NCBI RefSeq assembly: GCF_050268245.1
Contig: NZ_JBNNGK010000004.1
Span: 62,001-126,000 of the forward strand
Direction of reading: 5' to 3'
Source: JBNNGK01 sp050268245
GTDB lineage: Bacteria > Pseudomonadota > Gammaproteobacteria > Enterobacterales > Enterobacteriaceae
Length of the DNA stretch: 64,000 bases
Both the position numbers and the translations under genes were made by a program. Under the pieces are notes generated by a model. It was given only the letters and a program-made list of their open reading frames with translations. It ran no database searches and had not been told where the DNA came from. Shown in pieces: positions 7,200-16,427 of the stretch (its first letter is position 1; every line of letters begins with the position of its first letter).

Positions 7200-8591
7200 G
7201 TGTCACTTTCGCTTTGGCAGCAGTGCCTTGCCCGATTGCAGGATGAGTTACCTGCCACAGAATTTAGTATGTGGATACGCCCCTTGCAGGCGGAACTGAG
7301 TGACAACACCTTGGCGCTCTATGCGCCCAATCGCTTTGTGCTGGACTGGGTCCGCGATAAATACTTAAACAATATCAATGGACTGCTGAACGATTTCTGC
7401 GGAACGGATGCGCCGTTGTTACGTTTTGAGGTCGGCAGTAAGCCGATCGCGCATACCATCAGTCAAACGGTCACGGAAAGCCGTAACGCCCCGGCTGCCC
7501 CGCAGCCGCGTGCGGTTGCGCCATCGCGGCCAAGCTGGGACAACGCGGCGCCACAGCCGGAGCTGTCTTACCGCTCTAACGTCAACCCCAAGCACACTTT
7601 CGATAACTTCGTTGAGGGTAAATCGAACCAACTGGCACGCGCTGCGGCACGTCAGGTGGCGGATAACCCCGGTGGCGCTTACAACCCGCTGTTCTTATAT
7701 GGCGGTACTGGCTTGGGTAAAACGCACCTGTTGCACGCGGTGGGTAACGGTATCATGGCGCGCAAAGCCAACGCCAAAGTGGTCTATATGCACTCGGAGC
7801 GCTTTGTGCAGGACATGGTTAAGGCGTTGCAGAACAACGCGATTGAAGAATTTAAGCGCTATTATCGATCGGTTGACGCGTTGCTGATTGATGACATCCA
7901 ATTCTTCGCCAACAAAGAGCGTTCGCAGGAAGAGTTTTTTCACACCTTCAATGCGTTGTTGGAAGGTAACCAACAGATCATCCTGACGTCGGATCGTTAT
8001 CCGAAAGAGATTAACGGGGTGGAAGATCGCCTCAAGTCACGTTTTGGTTGGGGTCTGACGGTGGCGATTGAGCCGCCGGAGCTGGAAACCCGCGTGGCGA
8101 TCCTGATGAAAAAGGCCGACGAGAACAATATCCGTCTGCCGGGCGAAGTGGCGTTCTTCATTGCCAAACGCCTGCGCTCCAACGTCCGCGAACTGGAAGG
8201 GGCGTTGAACCGGGTAATCGCTAACGCCAACTTTACCGGCCGTGCCATTACGATTGATTTCGTACGCGAAGCGCTGCGCGATCTGCTGGCATTGCAGGAG
8301 AAACTGGTCACCATCGACAATATTCAAAAGACGGTGGCGGAATACTATAAAATTAAAGTCGCGGATCTGCTGTCCAAACGGCGTTCGCGCTCTGTCGCCC
8401 GCCCGCGCCAAATGGCGATGGCATTGGCGAAAGAGCTCACCAACCACAGCCTGCCAGAAATCGGCGATGCGTTTGGTGGCCGCGACCATACCACGGTGTT
8501 GCACGCCTGCCGGAAGATCGAGCAGTTGCGTGAGGAAAGTCACGACATCAAAGAAGATTTCTCTAACTTAATCAGAACATTATCTTCATAG
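7200..8591 (+). CDS. dnaA: Chromosomal replication initiator DnaA
   Basis: 463-residue AAA+ initiator that binds DnaA boxes at oriC and opens the DNA. Start chosen at the GTG at 7200, with GGAG 6 nt upstream, because the sequence then begins MSLSLWQQCLARLQDEL as in the family; the frame stays open to a GTG at 7188. Domain I is residues 1-90, a Pro/Ala-rich linker about 90-130, then the AAA+ domain with GGTGLGKTH (Walker A) and LLIDDIQFF (Walker B). The C-terminal DNA-binding domain carries GDAFGGRDHTTVLHACRKI. dnaN follows 4 bp later. Probably autoregulated and sensitive to SeqA/Dam through the GATC-rich upstream region. Confidence 0.98.
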   Translation: MSLSLWQQCLARLQDELPATEFSMWIRPLQAELSDNTLALYAPNRFVLDWVRDKYLNNINGLLNDFCGTDAPLLRFEVGSKPIAHTISQTVTESRNAPAAPQPRAVAPSRPSWDNAAPQPELSYRSNVNPKHTFDNFVEGKSNQLARAAARQVADNPGGAYNPLFLYGGTGLGKTHLLHAVGNGIMARKANAKVVYMHSERFVQDMVKALQNNAIEEFKRYYRSVDALLIDDIQFFANKERSQEEFFHTFNALLEGNQQIILTSDRYPKEINGVEDRLKSRFGWGLTVAIEPPELETRVAILMKKADENNIRLPGEVAFFIAKRLRSNVRELEGALNRVIANANFTGRAITIDFVREALRDLLALQEKLVTIDNIQKTVAEYYKIKVADLLSKRRSRSVARPRQMAMALAKELTNHSLPEIGDAFGGRDHTTVLHACRKIEQLREESHDIKEDFSNLIRTLSS

Positions 8592-8595
8592 CGCT

Positions 8596-9696
8596 ATGAA
8601 ATTTATCGTTGAACGTGAGCATCTGCTAAAACCGCTGCAACAGGTGAGCAGCCCATTGGGTGGCCGCCCAACGCTGCCAATTCTGGGTAACCTGCTGCTG
8701 CAGGTGACGGAAGGCTCCCTGCTGTTGACCGGTACCGATCTGGAAATGGAGATGGTGGCGCGCGTTGCCCTGTCCCAACCTCATGAACCCGGCGCGACGA
8801 CCGTCCCCGCGCGTAAATTCTTTGATATTTGCCGTGGTTTGCCGGAAGGCGCGGAGATCGCGGTAACGTTAGAGGGTGAACGCATGCTGGTTCGCTCTGG
8901 CCGCAGCCGCTTCTCGCTGTCTACGTTGCCCGCGGCGGACTTCCCGAATCTGGACGACTGGCAAAGCGAGGTTGAATTTACCTTGCCGCAGGCCACGTTG
9001 AAACGCCTGATTGAAGCCACTCAGTTTTCGATGGCCCATCAGGATGTGCGCTATTACTTAAACGGTATGCTGTTCGAAACCGAAGGGGAAGAACTGCGTA
9101 CCGTCGCGACCGATGGGCACCGCCTGGCGGTATGCGCCATGCCGATTGGTCAGCAACTGCCATCACATTCGGTGATCGTACCGCGTAAAGGGGTGATGGA
9201 GCTGGTGCGCTTGTTGGACGGCGGGGAATCGCTGCTGCAATTGCAAATCGGCAGCAACAACATTCGTGCCCACGTCGGCGACTTCATCTTTACGTCCAAG
9301 CTGGTTGATGGCCGCTTCCCGGATTATCGCCGCGTATTGCCGAAAAACCCGGACAAAACCTTGGAAGCTGGTTGCGATCTGCTCAAGCAGGCGTTTGCCC
9401 GCGCCGCTATCCTGTCCAATGAAAAATTCCGTGGTGTGCGGCTGTATGTCAGCCATAACCAGCTGAAGATTACCGCCAACAACCCGGAGCAGGAAGAAGC
9501 GGAAGAGATTCTTGATGTTGCCTATGAAGGCACCGAGATGGAAATTGGCTTCAACGTCAGTTACGTACTCGACGTATTGAATGCGCTGAAGTGTGAAGAG
9601 GTGCGTCTGCTGCTGACCGATTCGGTGTCCAGCGTGCAGATCGAAGATGCTGCCAGCCAGGCGGCGGCCTATGTCGTCATGCCTATGCGGTTGTGA
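8596..9696 (+). CDS. dnaN: DNA polymerase III beta sliding clamp
   Basis: 366-residue processivity clamp that forms a ring dimer around DNA and tethers Pol III and other factors. It starts MKFIVEREHLLKPLQQV and ends with the conserved YVVMPMRL, part of the partner-binding cleft region. It lies 4 bp downstream of dnaA, implying co-transcription. The next gene, recF, is unusually 162 bp away. Confidence 0.98.
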   Translation: MKFIVEREHLLKPLQQVSSPLGGRPTLPILGNLLLQVTEGSLLLTGTDLEMEMVARVALSQPHEPGATTVPARKFFDICRGLPEGAEIAVTLEGERMLVRSGRSRFSLSTLPAADFPNLDDWQSEVEFTLPQATLKRLIEATQFSMAHQDVRYYLNGMLFETEGEELRTVATDGHRLAVCAMPIGQQLPSHSVIVPRKGVMELVRLLDGGESLLQLQIGSNNIRAHVGDFIFTSKLVDGRFPDYRRVLPKNPDKTLEAGCDLLKQAFARAAILSNEKFRGVRLYVSHNQLKITANNPEQEEAEEILDVAYEGTEMEIGFNVSYVLDVLNALKCEEVRLLLTDSVSSVQIEDAASQAAAYVVMPMRL

Positions 9697-9726
9697 TCGA
9701 TGTCTGGGCTATCTTGCTTGCCATTT

Positions 9727-9815
9727 TTCGCTTGGGCGGTGCTCGCCATCCTCACGTACTTTGGGTACGCGCCGCTGGCTGTGCGCGGGCCGCAGGTAAA
9801 CGGCCTGCGCCGCTA
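9727..9815. repeat. Palindromic intergenic element between dnaN and recF
   Basis: This GC-rich stretch contains the hairpin CGTAC-TTTGG-GTACG (9755-9769) and a second one, CGCAGG-TAAACGG-CCTGCG (9791-9809). It looks like a small repeat-type insertion between genes that are contiguous in E. coli. It could act as a partial terminator or mRNA stabiliser. Whether it recurs in the genome cannot be seen here. Confidence 0.4.
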
Positions 9816-9858
9816 ACGCCCCTATATTGAGCGTATCTTTCCCGGTAATGGAACTGGC

Positions 9859-10947
9859 ATGGCATTAACGCGTTTACTGATTAAAGATTTTCGTAATATC
9901 GAATCGGCAGATTTGGCGTTGGCACCGGGGTTTAACTTTCTGGTTGGTGCCAATGGCAGCGGCAAGACCAGCGTACTTGAGGCGGTCTATACGCTGGGCC
10001 ACGGTCGCGCTTTTCGCAGCCTGCAGGCGGGGCGCGTAATTCGCCACGACCAGCCGGAGTTTGTGCTGCATGGCCGGGTCGATGGCAGCACTGAACGTGA
10101 GCTATCGATAGGTTTAAGCAAGAGCCGTCAGGGCGACAGCAAGGTGCGTATTGATGGCAGCGATGGCCATAAAGTCGCGGAGCTTGCTCAATTATTGCCG
10201 ATGCAATTGATAACCCCTGAAGGTTTCACTTTGCTAAATGGTGGGCCGAAGTTTCGGCGCGCTTTTCTGGACTGGGGATGTTTTCATAACGAACCCGGTT
10301 TTTTTACCGCCTGGAGCAACCTGAAACGGTTACTGAAGCAGCGTAATGCCGCGCTGCGCCAGGTAAGTCGCTATGCGCATATTCGTGCCTGGGATCAGGA
10401 ACTGGTTCCATTAGCCGAGCGCATCAGCGAATGGCGGGCAGCCTACAGTGACGCCATTGCCGCAGATATTACCGCGACATGCGCACAGTTTTTGCCCGAA
10501 TTTGCCCTGAGTTTCTCTTTCCAACGCGGTTGGGACAAAGAAAGCGATTATGGCGAGTTATTGGAACGCCAATTTGAACGCGACAGGGCACTGACCTATA
10601 CCGCGGTGGGGCCGCATAAAGCGGATTTCCGCATTCGTGCCGATGGTACGCCGGTAGAGGATTTATTATCGCGCGGTCAGCTCAAGTTGCTGATGTGCGC
10701 GTTGCGCTTAGCGCAGGGTGAGTTTCTCACCCGGCAGAGCGGGCGGCGTTGCCTGTATCTGATTGATGATTTTGCCTCCGAGCTGGACACCGGCCGTCGC
10801 CGGTTGCTGGCCGATCGTCTGAAAGCCACCCAAGCCCAGGTTTTTGTCAGCGCCGTCAGCGCTGAACAAGTGACCGACATGGCGGGTGAAAAGGGCAAGA
10901 TGTTCCGCGTGGAACAAGGTAAAATAGAGGTTCAACCACAGGACTAA
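9859..10947 (+). CDS. recF: DNA replication/repair protein RecF
   Basis: 362-residue SMC-like ABC ATPase that helps RecOR load RecA at gaps and stalled forks. Walker A is GANGSGKTS near residues 31-39, the signature region LSRGQLKLLMCALRLAQG lies near 272-289, and Walker B is CLYLIDDFASELD near 297-309. Full length for the family. It is followed 18 bp later by gyrB. Confidence 0.97.
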   Translation: MALTRLLIKDFRNIESADLALAPGFNFLVGANGSGKTSVLEAVYTLGHGRAFRSLQAGRVIRHDQPEFVLHGRVDGSTERELSIGLSKSRQGDSKVRIDGSDGHKVAELAQLLPMQLITPEGFTLLNGGPKFRRAFLDWGCFHNEPGFFTAWSNLKRLLKQRNAALRQVSRYAHIRAWDQELVPLAERISEWRAAYSDAIAADITATCAQFLPEFALSFSFQRGWDKESDYGELLERQFERDRALTYTAVGPHKADFRIRADGTPVEDLLSRGQLKLLMCALRLAQGEFLTRQSGRRCLYLIDDFASELDTGRRRLLADRLKATQAQVFVSAVSAEQVTDMAGEKGKMFRVEQGKIEVQPQD

Positions 10948-10965
10948 AATGAGCGAGAAACGTTG

Positions 10966-13380
10966 ATGTCGAATTCTTATGACTCCTCAAGTATCAAGGT
11001 ATTAAAAGGGCTGGATGCGGTGCGTAAGCGCCCGGGCATGTATATCGGCGATACCGATGATGGCACCGGTCTGCACCACATGGTATTCGAGGTTGTGGAC
11101 AACGCTATCGACGAAGCACTCGCTGGCCACTGTAGTGACATTCAAGTCACCATCCACGCAGATAACTCGGTGTCGGTGCAGGATGATGGCCGTGGTATTC
11201 CGACAGGGATCCACGAAGAGGAAGGCGTTTCAGCCGCGCAGGTCATTATGACCGTACTGCACGCCGGCGGTAAGTTCGACGATAACTCATATAAAGTTTC
11301 CGGCGGCCTGCACGGCGTGGGCGTCTCGGTGGTCAATGCCTTATCCGAGAAGCTGGAACTGGTGATCCGCCGTGACGGTAAAGTTCACCAGCAAACCTAT
11401 CAACACGGTGAACCGCAATCCCCCTTGAATGTGGTGGGTGAAACCGAACAGACCGGTACCACGGTACGTTTCTGGCCGAGCTATCAAACCTTCACCAACC
11501 AAACTGAATTCCAGTATGACATTCTGGCGAAACGCCTGCGTGAACTGTCGTTCCTGAACTCTGGCGTGTCGATCCGTCTGAAAGACAAACGTGACGATAA
11601 AGAAGACCACTTCCACTACGAAGGCGGCATCAAAGCGTTTGTTGAATACTTGAACAAGAATAAAACGCCGATCCACCCGAACGTTTTCTATTTCTCTACC
11701 GTGAAAGATGACATCGGTGTGGAAGTGGCGCTGCAATGGAACGATGGTTTCCAAGAAAACATCTACTGCTTTACCAACAATATCCCGCAGCGCGATGGCG
11801 GTACTCACCTGGTCGGTTTCCGTACCGCGATGACGCGTACCCTGAACAGCTATATGGATAAAGAAGGGTACAGCAAGAAATCCAAAATCAGTGCGACCGG
11901 TGATGACGCGCGTGAAGGCTTGATTGCCGTGGTCTCGGTTAAAGTGCCGGATCCAAAGTTCTCTTCTCAGACCAAAGATAAACTGGTGTCTTCCGAGGTG
12001 AAAACCGCGGTTGAAACGCTGATGAATGAGAAGCTGGTCGATTATCTGATGGAAAACCCGGGCGATGCGAAAATCGTTGTGGGCAAAATTATCGATGCGG
12101 CGCGTGCCCGTGAAGCGGCACGTAAAGCGCGCGAAATGACCCGTCGTAAAGGCGCGCTGGATTTAGCCGGCCTGCCGGGCAAACTGGCGGATTGTCAGGA
12201 ACGCGATCCGGCGTTGTCTGAACTGTACCTGGTGGAAGGGGACTCTGCGGGCGGCTCTGCCAAGCAGGGGCGTAACCGTAAGAATCAGGCGATTTTGCCG
12301 CTGAAAGGTAAAATCCTCAACGTCGAGAAAGCGCGCTTCGACAAAATGCTCTCTTCGCAGGAAGTCGCAACGCTGATCACCGCGTTGGGCTGTGGCATCG
12401 GGCGCGATGAATACAACCCGGATAAACTGCGTTATCACAGCATCATCATCATGACCGATGCCGACGTCGATGGTTCGCACATCCGTACGCTGTTGCTGAC
12501 TTTCTTCTACCGTCAGATGCCGGAAGTGATCGAGCGTGGTCACGTGTTCATTGCGCAGCCACCGCTGTATAAAGTGAAGAAAGGTAAGCAAGAACAGTAT
12601 ATTAAAGATGACGAAGCGATGGATCAGTACCAAATAGCTATCGCGTTGGACGGTGCAACGCTGCATACCAATGCACATGCTCCGGCGCTGGCGGGCGCGG
12701 CACTCGAGAACCTGGTAGCCGAACACTACAGCGTACAGAAGATGATCGTGCGTATGGAGCGCCGCTATCCGCGTGCGTTGCTGAATAATTTGATCTATCA
12801 GCCAACGCTGGCGGAAGACGATCTCAGCGATCAGGCCAAGGTGGAAACGTGGATCGCATCGCTGGTCAACCTGCTGAACGAAAAAGAACAGCACGGTAGC
12901 AGCTACAGCTATGTCATCTTGGAAAACCGCGAACGTCAGATGTTTGAACCGGTGCTGCGTATTCGTACCCACGGCGTCGATACCGATTACCCGCTGGACT
13001 TCGATTTCATTCACGGTGGTGAGTACCGCAAAATTTGCCTGCTGGGTGAAAAACTGCGCGGCTTGATCGAGGAAGACGCATTCATCGAACGCGGTGAACG
13101 CCGTCAGCCGGTCGAAAGCTTCGAGCAGGCGCTGGAGTGGCTGGTGAAAGAATCCCGTCGTGGTTTGGCGGTACAGCGTTATAAAGGTCTGGGTGAAATG
13201 AACCCAGAGCAGCTGTGGGAAACCACCATGGATCCCGAAAGCCGCCGCATGCTGCGCGTAACGGTGAAAGATGCCATCGCTGCCGACCAACTGTTTACCA
13301 CCCTGATGGGTGATGCGGTTGAGCCACGTCGCGCATTTATCGAAGAAAACGCCCTGAAAGCGGCGAACATCGATATCTAA
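10966..13380 (+). CDS. gyrB: DNA gyrase subunit B
   Basis: 804-residue ATPase subunit of gyrase, which introduces negative supercoils with GyrA. Start chosen at the ATG at 10966 (MSNSYDSSSIKVLKGL), one codon after an in-frame TTG. The GHKL ATPase domain shows NAIDEA and the GGLHGVGVSVVNA ATP lid. The TOPRIM domain begins at EGDSAGGSAKQGRNRKNQA and contains DADVDGSHI. The enterobacterial 165-residue insertion is present in the C-terminal half. Length equals that of E. coli GyrB. A strong terminator follows. Confidence 0.98.
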   Translation: MSNSYDSSSIKVLKGLDAVRKRPGMYIGDTDDGTGLHHMVFEVVDNAIDEALAGHCSDIQVTIHADNSVSVQDDGRGIPTGIHEEEGVSAAQVIMTVLHAGGKFDDNSYKVSGGLHGVGVSVVNALSEKLELVIRRDGKVHQQTYQHGEPQSPLNVVGETEQTGTTVRFWPSYQTFTNQTEFQYDILAKRLRELSFLNSGVSIRLKDKRDDKEDHFHYEGGIKAFVEYLNKNKTPIHPNVFYFSTVKDDIGVEVALQWNDGFQENIYCFTNNIPQRDGGTHLVGFRTAMTRTLNSYMDKEGYSKKSKISATGDDAREGLIAVVSVKVPDPKFSSQTKDKLVSSEVKTAVETLMNEKLVDYLMENPGDAKIVVGKIIDAARAREAARKAREMTRRKGALDLAGLPGKLADCQERDPALSELYLVEGDSAGGSAKQGRNRKNQAILPLKGKILNVEKARFDKMLSSQEVATLITALGCGIGRDEYNPDKLRYHSIIIMTDADVDGSHIRTLLLTFFYRQMPEVIERGHVFIAQPPLYKVKKGKQEQYIKDDEAMDQYQIAIALDGATLHTNAHAPALAGAALENLVAEHYSVQKMIVRMERRYPRALLNNLIYQPTLAEDDLSDQAKVETWIASLVNLLNEKEQHGSSYSYVILENRERQMFEPVLRIRTHGVDTDYPLDFDFIHGGEYRKICLLGEKLRGLIEEDAFIERGERRQPVESFEQALEWLVKESRRGLAVQRYKGLGEMNPEQLWETTMDPESRRMLRVTVKDAIAADQLFTTLMGDAVEPRRAFIEENALKAANIDI

Positions 13381-13401
13381 TCGCTGATGCCAATAAAAAA
13401 C

Positions 13402-13434
13402 ATCCGCGCCGGGCAACCCGCGCGGATTTTTTTT
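13402..13434 (+). terminator. Intrinsic terminator after gyrB
   Basis: ATCCGCGC and GCGCGGAT form an 8-bp stem, followed by eight T residues. It lies 21 bp after the gyrB stop and is a textbook Rho-independent terminator of the dnaA-gyrB transcript. Confidence 0.9.
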
Positions 13435-13492
13435 GCGCTGACAGCGTAGGCTGAAACGCGTTAGCATGGAAAAAAACACGGGAGACACACGC

Positions 13493-14308
13493 ATGGCGAT
13501 TGAACTGATTGCAATAGATATGGACGGCACGCTGCTGAACCCGCAGCATCAGATTACCCCAGCGGTGAAACAAGCAATTAGCGAGGCACGCCGCAAAGGG
13601 GTTCACGTGGTGCTGGCCACCGGGCGGCCTTACGTTGGCGTGCAAGATTATTTGCGCCAGTTAGATATTCAAGGCAGCAATGATTTTTGCATTACCTATA
13701 ACGGCGCATTGGTATTGCAAGCCGCAACCGGTGCTTGCATTTTGCAGGAAACGTTAGGGTTTGAAGATTACCTGCACGTTGAAAAACTGGCGCGTGAGCT
13801 GGGCGTTCACTTCCAGGCATTTGATTTTGATACGCTGTACACGCCAAATAAAGACATTGGCAAATACACCATACACGAAGCGGAAATGACCGGCATTCCG
13901 CTAAAGTATCGCAGTGTGGAAGAGATGGACCGCAACCTACGCTTCCCTAAAGTCATGATGGTTGACGAGCCCGCCCTGCTGGACCGTGCGATTGCGCGCA
14001 TCCCGGCGGCGACACAGGCGCGTTACACCATCCTGAAAAGTGCGCCTTATTACCTGGAAATATTGCACAAGAAGGTGGATAAGGGCGCGGGGGTGAAAAT
14101 GCTGGCCGATCACCTTGGCATCCCACAAGAAAACATCATGACATTAGGCGATCAGGCGAATGACACGGCGATGATTGAGTATGCCGGTGTCGGCGTGGCG
14201 ATGGGCAATGCGATCCCGGAATTGAAAAGCGTGGCGCAGTTTGTCACCCGCAGCAATACCGAAGACGGTGTGGCGCACGCTATCGAGAAATTTGTACTGA
14301 ACGTTTAA
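13493..14308 (+). CDS. yidA: Sugar-phosphatase YidA (HAD superfamily, Cof type)
   Basis: 271-residue cytosolic phosphatase of the HAD IIB (Cof) group; E. coli YidA dephosphorylates several sugar phosphates. Motif I is DMDGTLLNP near residues 8-16, motif II TGRP near 43-46, and the acidic motif IV is GDQANDTAM near 214-222. Start at ATG 13493 with GGGAGA 7 nt upstream; an upstream in-frame ATG at 13466 lacks family support. E. coli has yidB between gyrB and yidA; it is absent here. Confidence 0.93.
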   Translation: MAIELIAIDMDGTLLNPQHQITPAVKQAISEARRKGVHVVLATGRPYVGVQDYLRQLDIQGSNDFCITYNGALVLQAATGACILQETLGFEDYLHVEKLARELGVHFQAFDFDTLYTPNKDIGKYTIHEAEMTGIPLKYRSVEEMDRNLRFPKVMMVDEPALLDRAIARIPAATQARYTILKSAPYYLEILHKKVDKGAGVKMLADHLGIPQENIMTLGDQANDTAMIEYAGVGVAMGNAIPELKSVAQFVTRSNTEDGVAHAIEKFVLNV

Positions 14309-14316
14309 CCCATTGG

Positions 14317-14336
14317 CGGGCGCAGTCAAGCGCCCG
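14317..14336. terminator. Hairpin after yidA
   Basis: CGGGCGC/GCGCCCG stem with loop AGTCAA, 8 bp after the yidA stop. No clear T run follows. Probable 3' end of the yidA transcript. Confidence 0.5.
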
Positions 14337-14470
14337 TACCGCGTTATGCTATCCCGCCAGCCAAGCCCATTGTTACGTGTGCCAGGCATCCGTTGCCTAC
14401 ACCTAGCGTGATGTCACGGGAATATCACGCTAAGATGGCGGCTCAATGCCATTACGTGCCGGGAGCCGCC

Positions 14471-15754
14471 ATGCGCCACCGTGAAACCCAGTTGACCTAT
14501 GATCCACGCGGTCATCAATTAACCAATATCAACGTCTGGACGCCGTGCAGCCAGTGGCTGGCGTATGACGTTCGTCCAACTGGAGCCTCATTCACCGGCT
14601 TAACCATCGAACGGGTGAATGTTGTAAGCGGTGAGGTGCAGGTGGTGTACCGTGCCCAGCATGGGGCGCATGTGGGCGTGGTGAGCGTCAGTCCTGATGC
14701 CCCGGCACGCTATGTGTTCATTCATGGCCCGGAACATCCCGACAGCTATTGGCATTACGATTTTCACCACCGGCGCGGTGTGATCGTCAGTGAGCCCGAT
14801 CGTGAATTGGCGATCACCCTCGATGCGCTGGACATCACCGCCCCTTATACGCCCGGCGCACTGCGTGGCGGTAGCCATGTGCACGTATTTAGCCCGGATG
14901 GCAGCCGTCTTAGCTTCACCTATAACGACCATGTTATGCATGAACGCGATCCCGCTTTGGATTTGCGCAACGTCGGCGTAGCGCTGCCGCTGCGTGGCGT
15001 GAATCCGCCGAAACAGCATCCGCGTGAATATGACGGTAGCCACTACTGCGTGTTGGTCAGCCACACCACGCCGCAGCCGCGGCCGGGCAGTGATGACATC
15101 AGCCGGGCGTATGAAGAAGGCTGGGTGGGGCATGAGGGGTATCTGAAGGCCGATGGTCATCGGCAACGATGGGCGCTGGCATTTATTGGCGATACGCGCG
15201 CTGAAAACGGCGACAAGCTGCCGGAAGTGTTTATTGTCGATCTGCCGGAAAATGAGAGCGATTATGCCAGAGCGGGCGCACAACCGCTGCAAGGGACGGA
15301 AACGACGCTGCCCGCGCCACCGCAGGGCGTACAACAGCGGCGGCTAACGCATACCGGCGACCGACGTTATCCGGGGGTGGCGACGACGCCACGGCATTGG
15401 CTACGCAGCTCGCCTGATGGCAGTGAGATTGCTTTTTTAATGAAAGACGATCGCGGTGTGGTGCAATTATGGTGTGTTTCACCGAACGGTGGCGCGTTGC
15501 GCCAGATTAGCCACGGCGAGCAGGCGATTCAATCCGCGTTCAGTTGGCACCCCGCCGGTGGCCAGATTGCGTTGGTGTGCGATAACAGCGTGATGCTGTG
15601 TGACGTCACCAGCGGCCAGATGCGACGTTTGACGCCACGAAGCGAACAACCGCCGAGTGGCGATGCGGTGGTGTTTTCACCCGATGGCACGCGCGTGGCG
15701 TTTATGCGGGAAGTCGCGGGCTACAACCAGATCTGTGTCGTTGAGGTAAACTGA
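14471..15754 (+). CDS. yidR: DUF3748 beta-propeller-like protein YidR
   Basis: 427-residue protein closely resembling E. coli YidR, which has no known function. Repeated motifs such as FSPDGSRLSFTYND, SSPDGSEIAFLM, HPAGGQIALV and FSPDGTRVAFM are WD40/TolB-like propeller blades. No signal peptide is visible. Start chosen at ATG 14471 (GGGAG upstream) because the homology begins with RETQLTYDPRGHQLTN. As in E. coli it neighbours yidQ and ibpAB. The many blade repeats suggest a binding or sugar-acting propeller enzyme, but no catalytic residues can be assigned. Confidence 0.85.
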   Translation: MRHRETQLTYDPRGHQLTNINVWTPCSQWLAYDVRPTGASFTGLTIERVNVVSGEVQVVYRAQHGAHVGVVSVSPDAPARYVFIHGPEHPDSYWHYDFHHRRGVIVSEPDRELAITLDALDITAPYTPGALRGGSHVHVFSPDGSRLSFTYNDHVMHERDPALDLRNVGVALPLRGVNPPKQHPREYDGSHYCVLVSHTTPQPRPGSDDISRAYEEGWVGHEGYLKADGHRQRWALAFIGDTRAENGDKLPEVFIVDLPENESDYARAGAQPLQGTETTLPAPPQGVQQRRLTHTGDRRYPGVATTPRHWLRSSPDGSEIAFLMKDDRGVVQLWCVSPNGGALRQISHGEQAIQSAFSWHPAGGQIALVCDNSVMLCDVTSGQMRRLTPRSEQPPSGDAVVFSPDGTRVAFMREVAGYNQICVVEVN

Positions 15755-15756
15755 AA

Positions 15757-15773
15757 CGGGCCGTTCAGGCCCG
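15757..15773. terminator. Hairpin between convergent yidR and yidQ
   Basis: CGGGCC/GGCCCG stem with loop GTTCA, placed just after the yidR stop and just before the yidQ 3' end. It could serve both strands. Confidence 0.5.
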
Positions 15774-15782
15774 CAGGGAACA

Positions 15783-16124
15783 TCAATGCGCAACGCTGCT
15801 GGTCAAGCCTGGCGATCCGCTAGCGGCCAGCTTTTGTTGTTCTTCGTGCAGAATACGTTCTTTCGGTGAGTCGGCCGTTTTGTCACTGCCGGCACGGAGA
15901 TAGTCATAAGGGAGTAACACGGTATCTACCACCGCTGAAAATGGTAAATCCAATGCAACTAACGGCTTCATTACCCAACCGGTTTGATCGTCTTTCAGCA
16001 TCGTGATGCTGGTTCGCGTGCCGGGATAGTAGCCTTGATCGGGGCCGGTGTGGCTCATAATGCTGGAACAACCGCTGGTGGCTAACAGCAGGCAACTGGT
16101 TGTCATCAATTTTTTCATCATCAT
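15783..16124 (-). CDS. yidQ: YidQ family lipoprotein (DUF1375)
   Basis: 113-residue probable lipoprotein. The signal sequence MMMKKLMTTSCLLLATSGC ends at a Cys in a lipobox-like context; the -3 position is Thr, which is weaker than usual. The conserved part reads YYPGTRTSITML and PFSAVVDTVLLPYDYLR. Start chosen at the first of three consecutive ATGs (16124), which follows AGGATGGAATA; the frame stays open for about 50 more codons upstream but these do not look like protein. Function unknown; it sits beside yidR and divergent to ibpA, as in E. coli. Confidence 0.85.
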   Translation of the reverse strand: MMMKKLMTTSCLLLATSGCSSIMSHTGPDQGYYPGTRTSITMLKDDQTGWVMKPLVALDLPFSAVVDTVLLPYDYLRAGSDKTADSPKERILHEEQQKLAASGSPGLTSSVAH

Positions 16125-16289
16125 TATTCCATCCTGAAGGGTGCTGTTCCCCTGAATTTGCTGATTTATCACATCTCGCCGATGTATCAAAAGCGCAAAG
16201 CGCCGCTCTGTGGCGGTTATCTCACGCTTAATTGTATGTGATAAAAAAACTTTCACCGCCATCAATGGCAATTTTTTGATCTTGGTCGG

Positions 16290-16316
16290 TTGAAATCAGA
16301 AAAGCAAACCCCATTT
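16290..16316 (+). promoter_or_regulatory. sigma-32 heat-shock promoter of ibpA
   Basis: TTGAAA (16290-16295), a 13-bp spacer, then CCCCATTT (16309-16316). This is very close to the RpoH consensus CTTGAA-N13-CCCCAT and explains heat induction of the ibpA/ibpB genes. Confidence 0.85.
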
Positions 16317-16324
16317 TATCTACA

Positions 16325-16427
16325 AGGCCGAATTAAGAATTCGCCGTCAGGGAATTCTGGTCTTTGTGTCTGTCCATGATGGAAGACGTTATGTAAACCT
16401 CGCTAAAGTGCCTTAGGAGGCTCGTGT
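16325..16427 (+). promoter_or_regulatory. ROSE-like RNA thermometer in the ibpA leader
   Basis: The ibpA 5' UTR contains CCTCGCTAAAG before the Shine-Dalgarno AGGAGG (16415-16420). The UCGCU at 16400-16404 fits the U(U/C)GCU signature of ROSE elements, and CCUC/GCCU can pair with the AGGAGGC region. E. coli ibpA has a known ROSE thermometer. The identification here is by motif and position only. Confidence 0.5.

Noticed and set aside
12163..13530. Long antisense frame (455 codons) opposite gyrB
   Set aside because: It is a shadow of the strongly conserved gyrB reading frame and has no features of its own.
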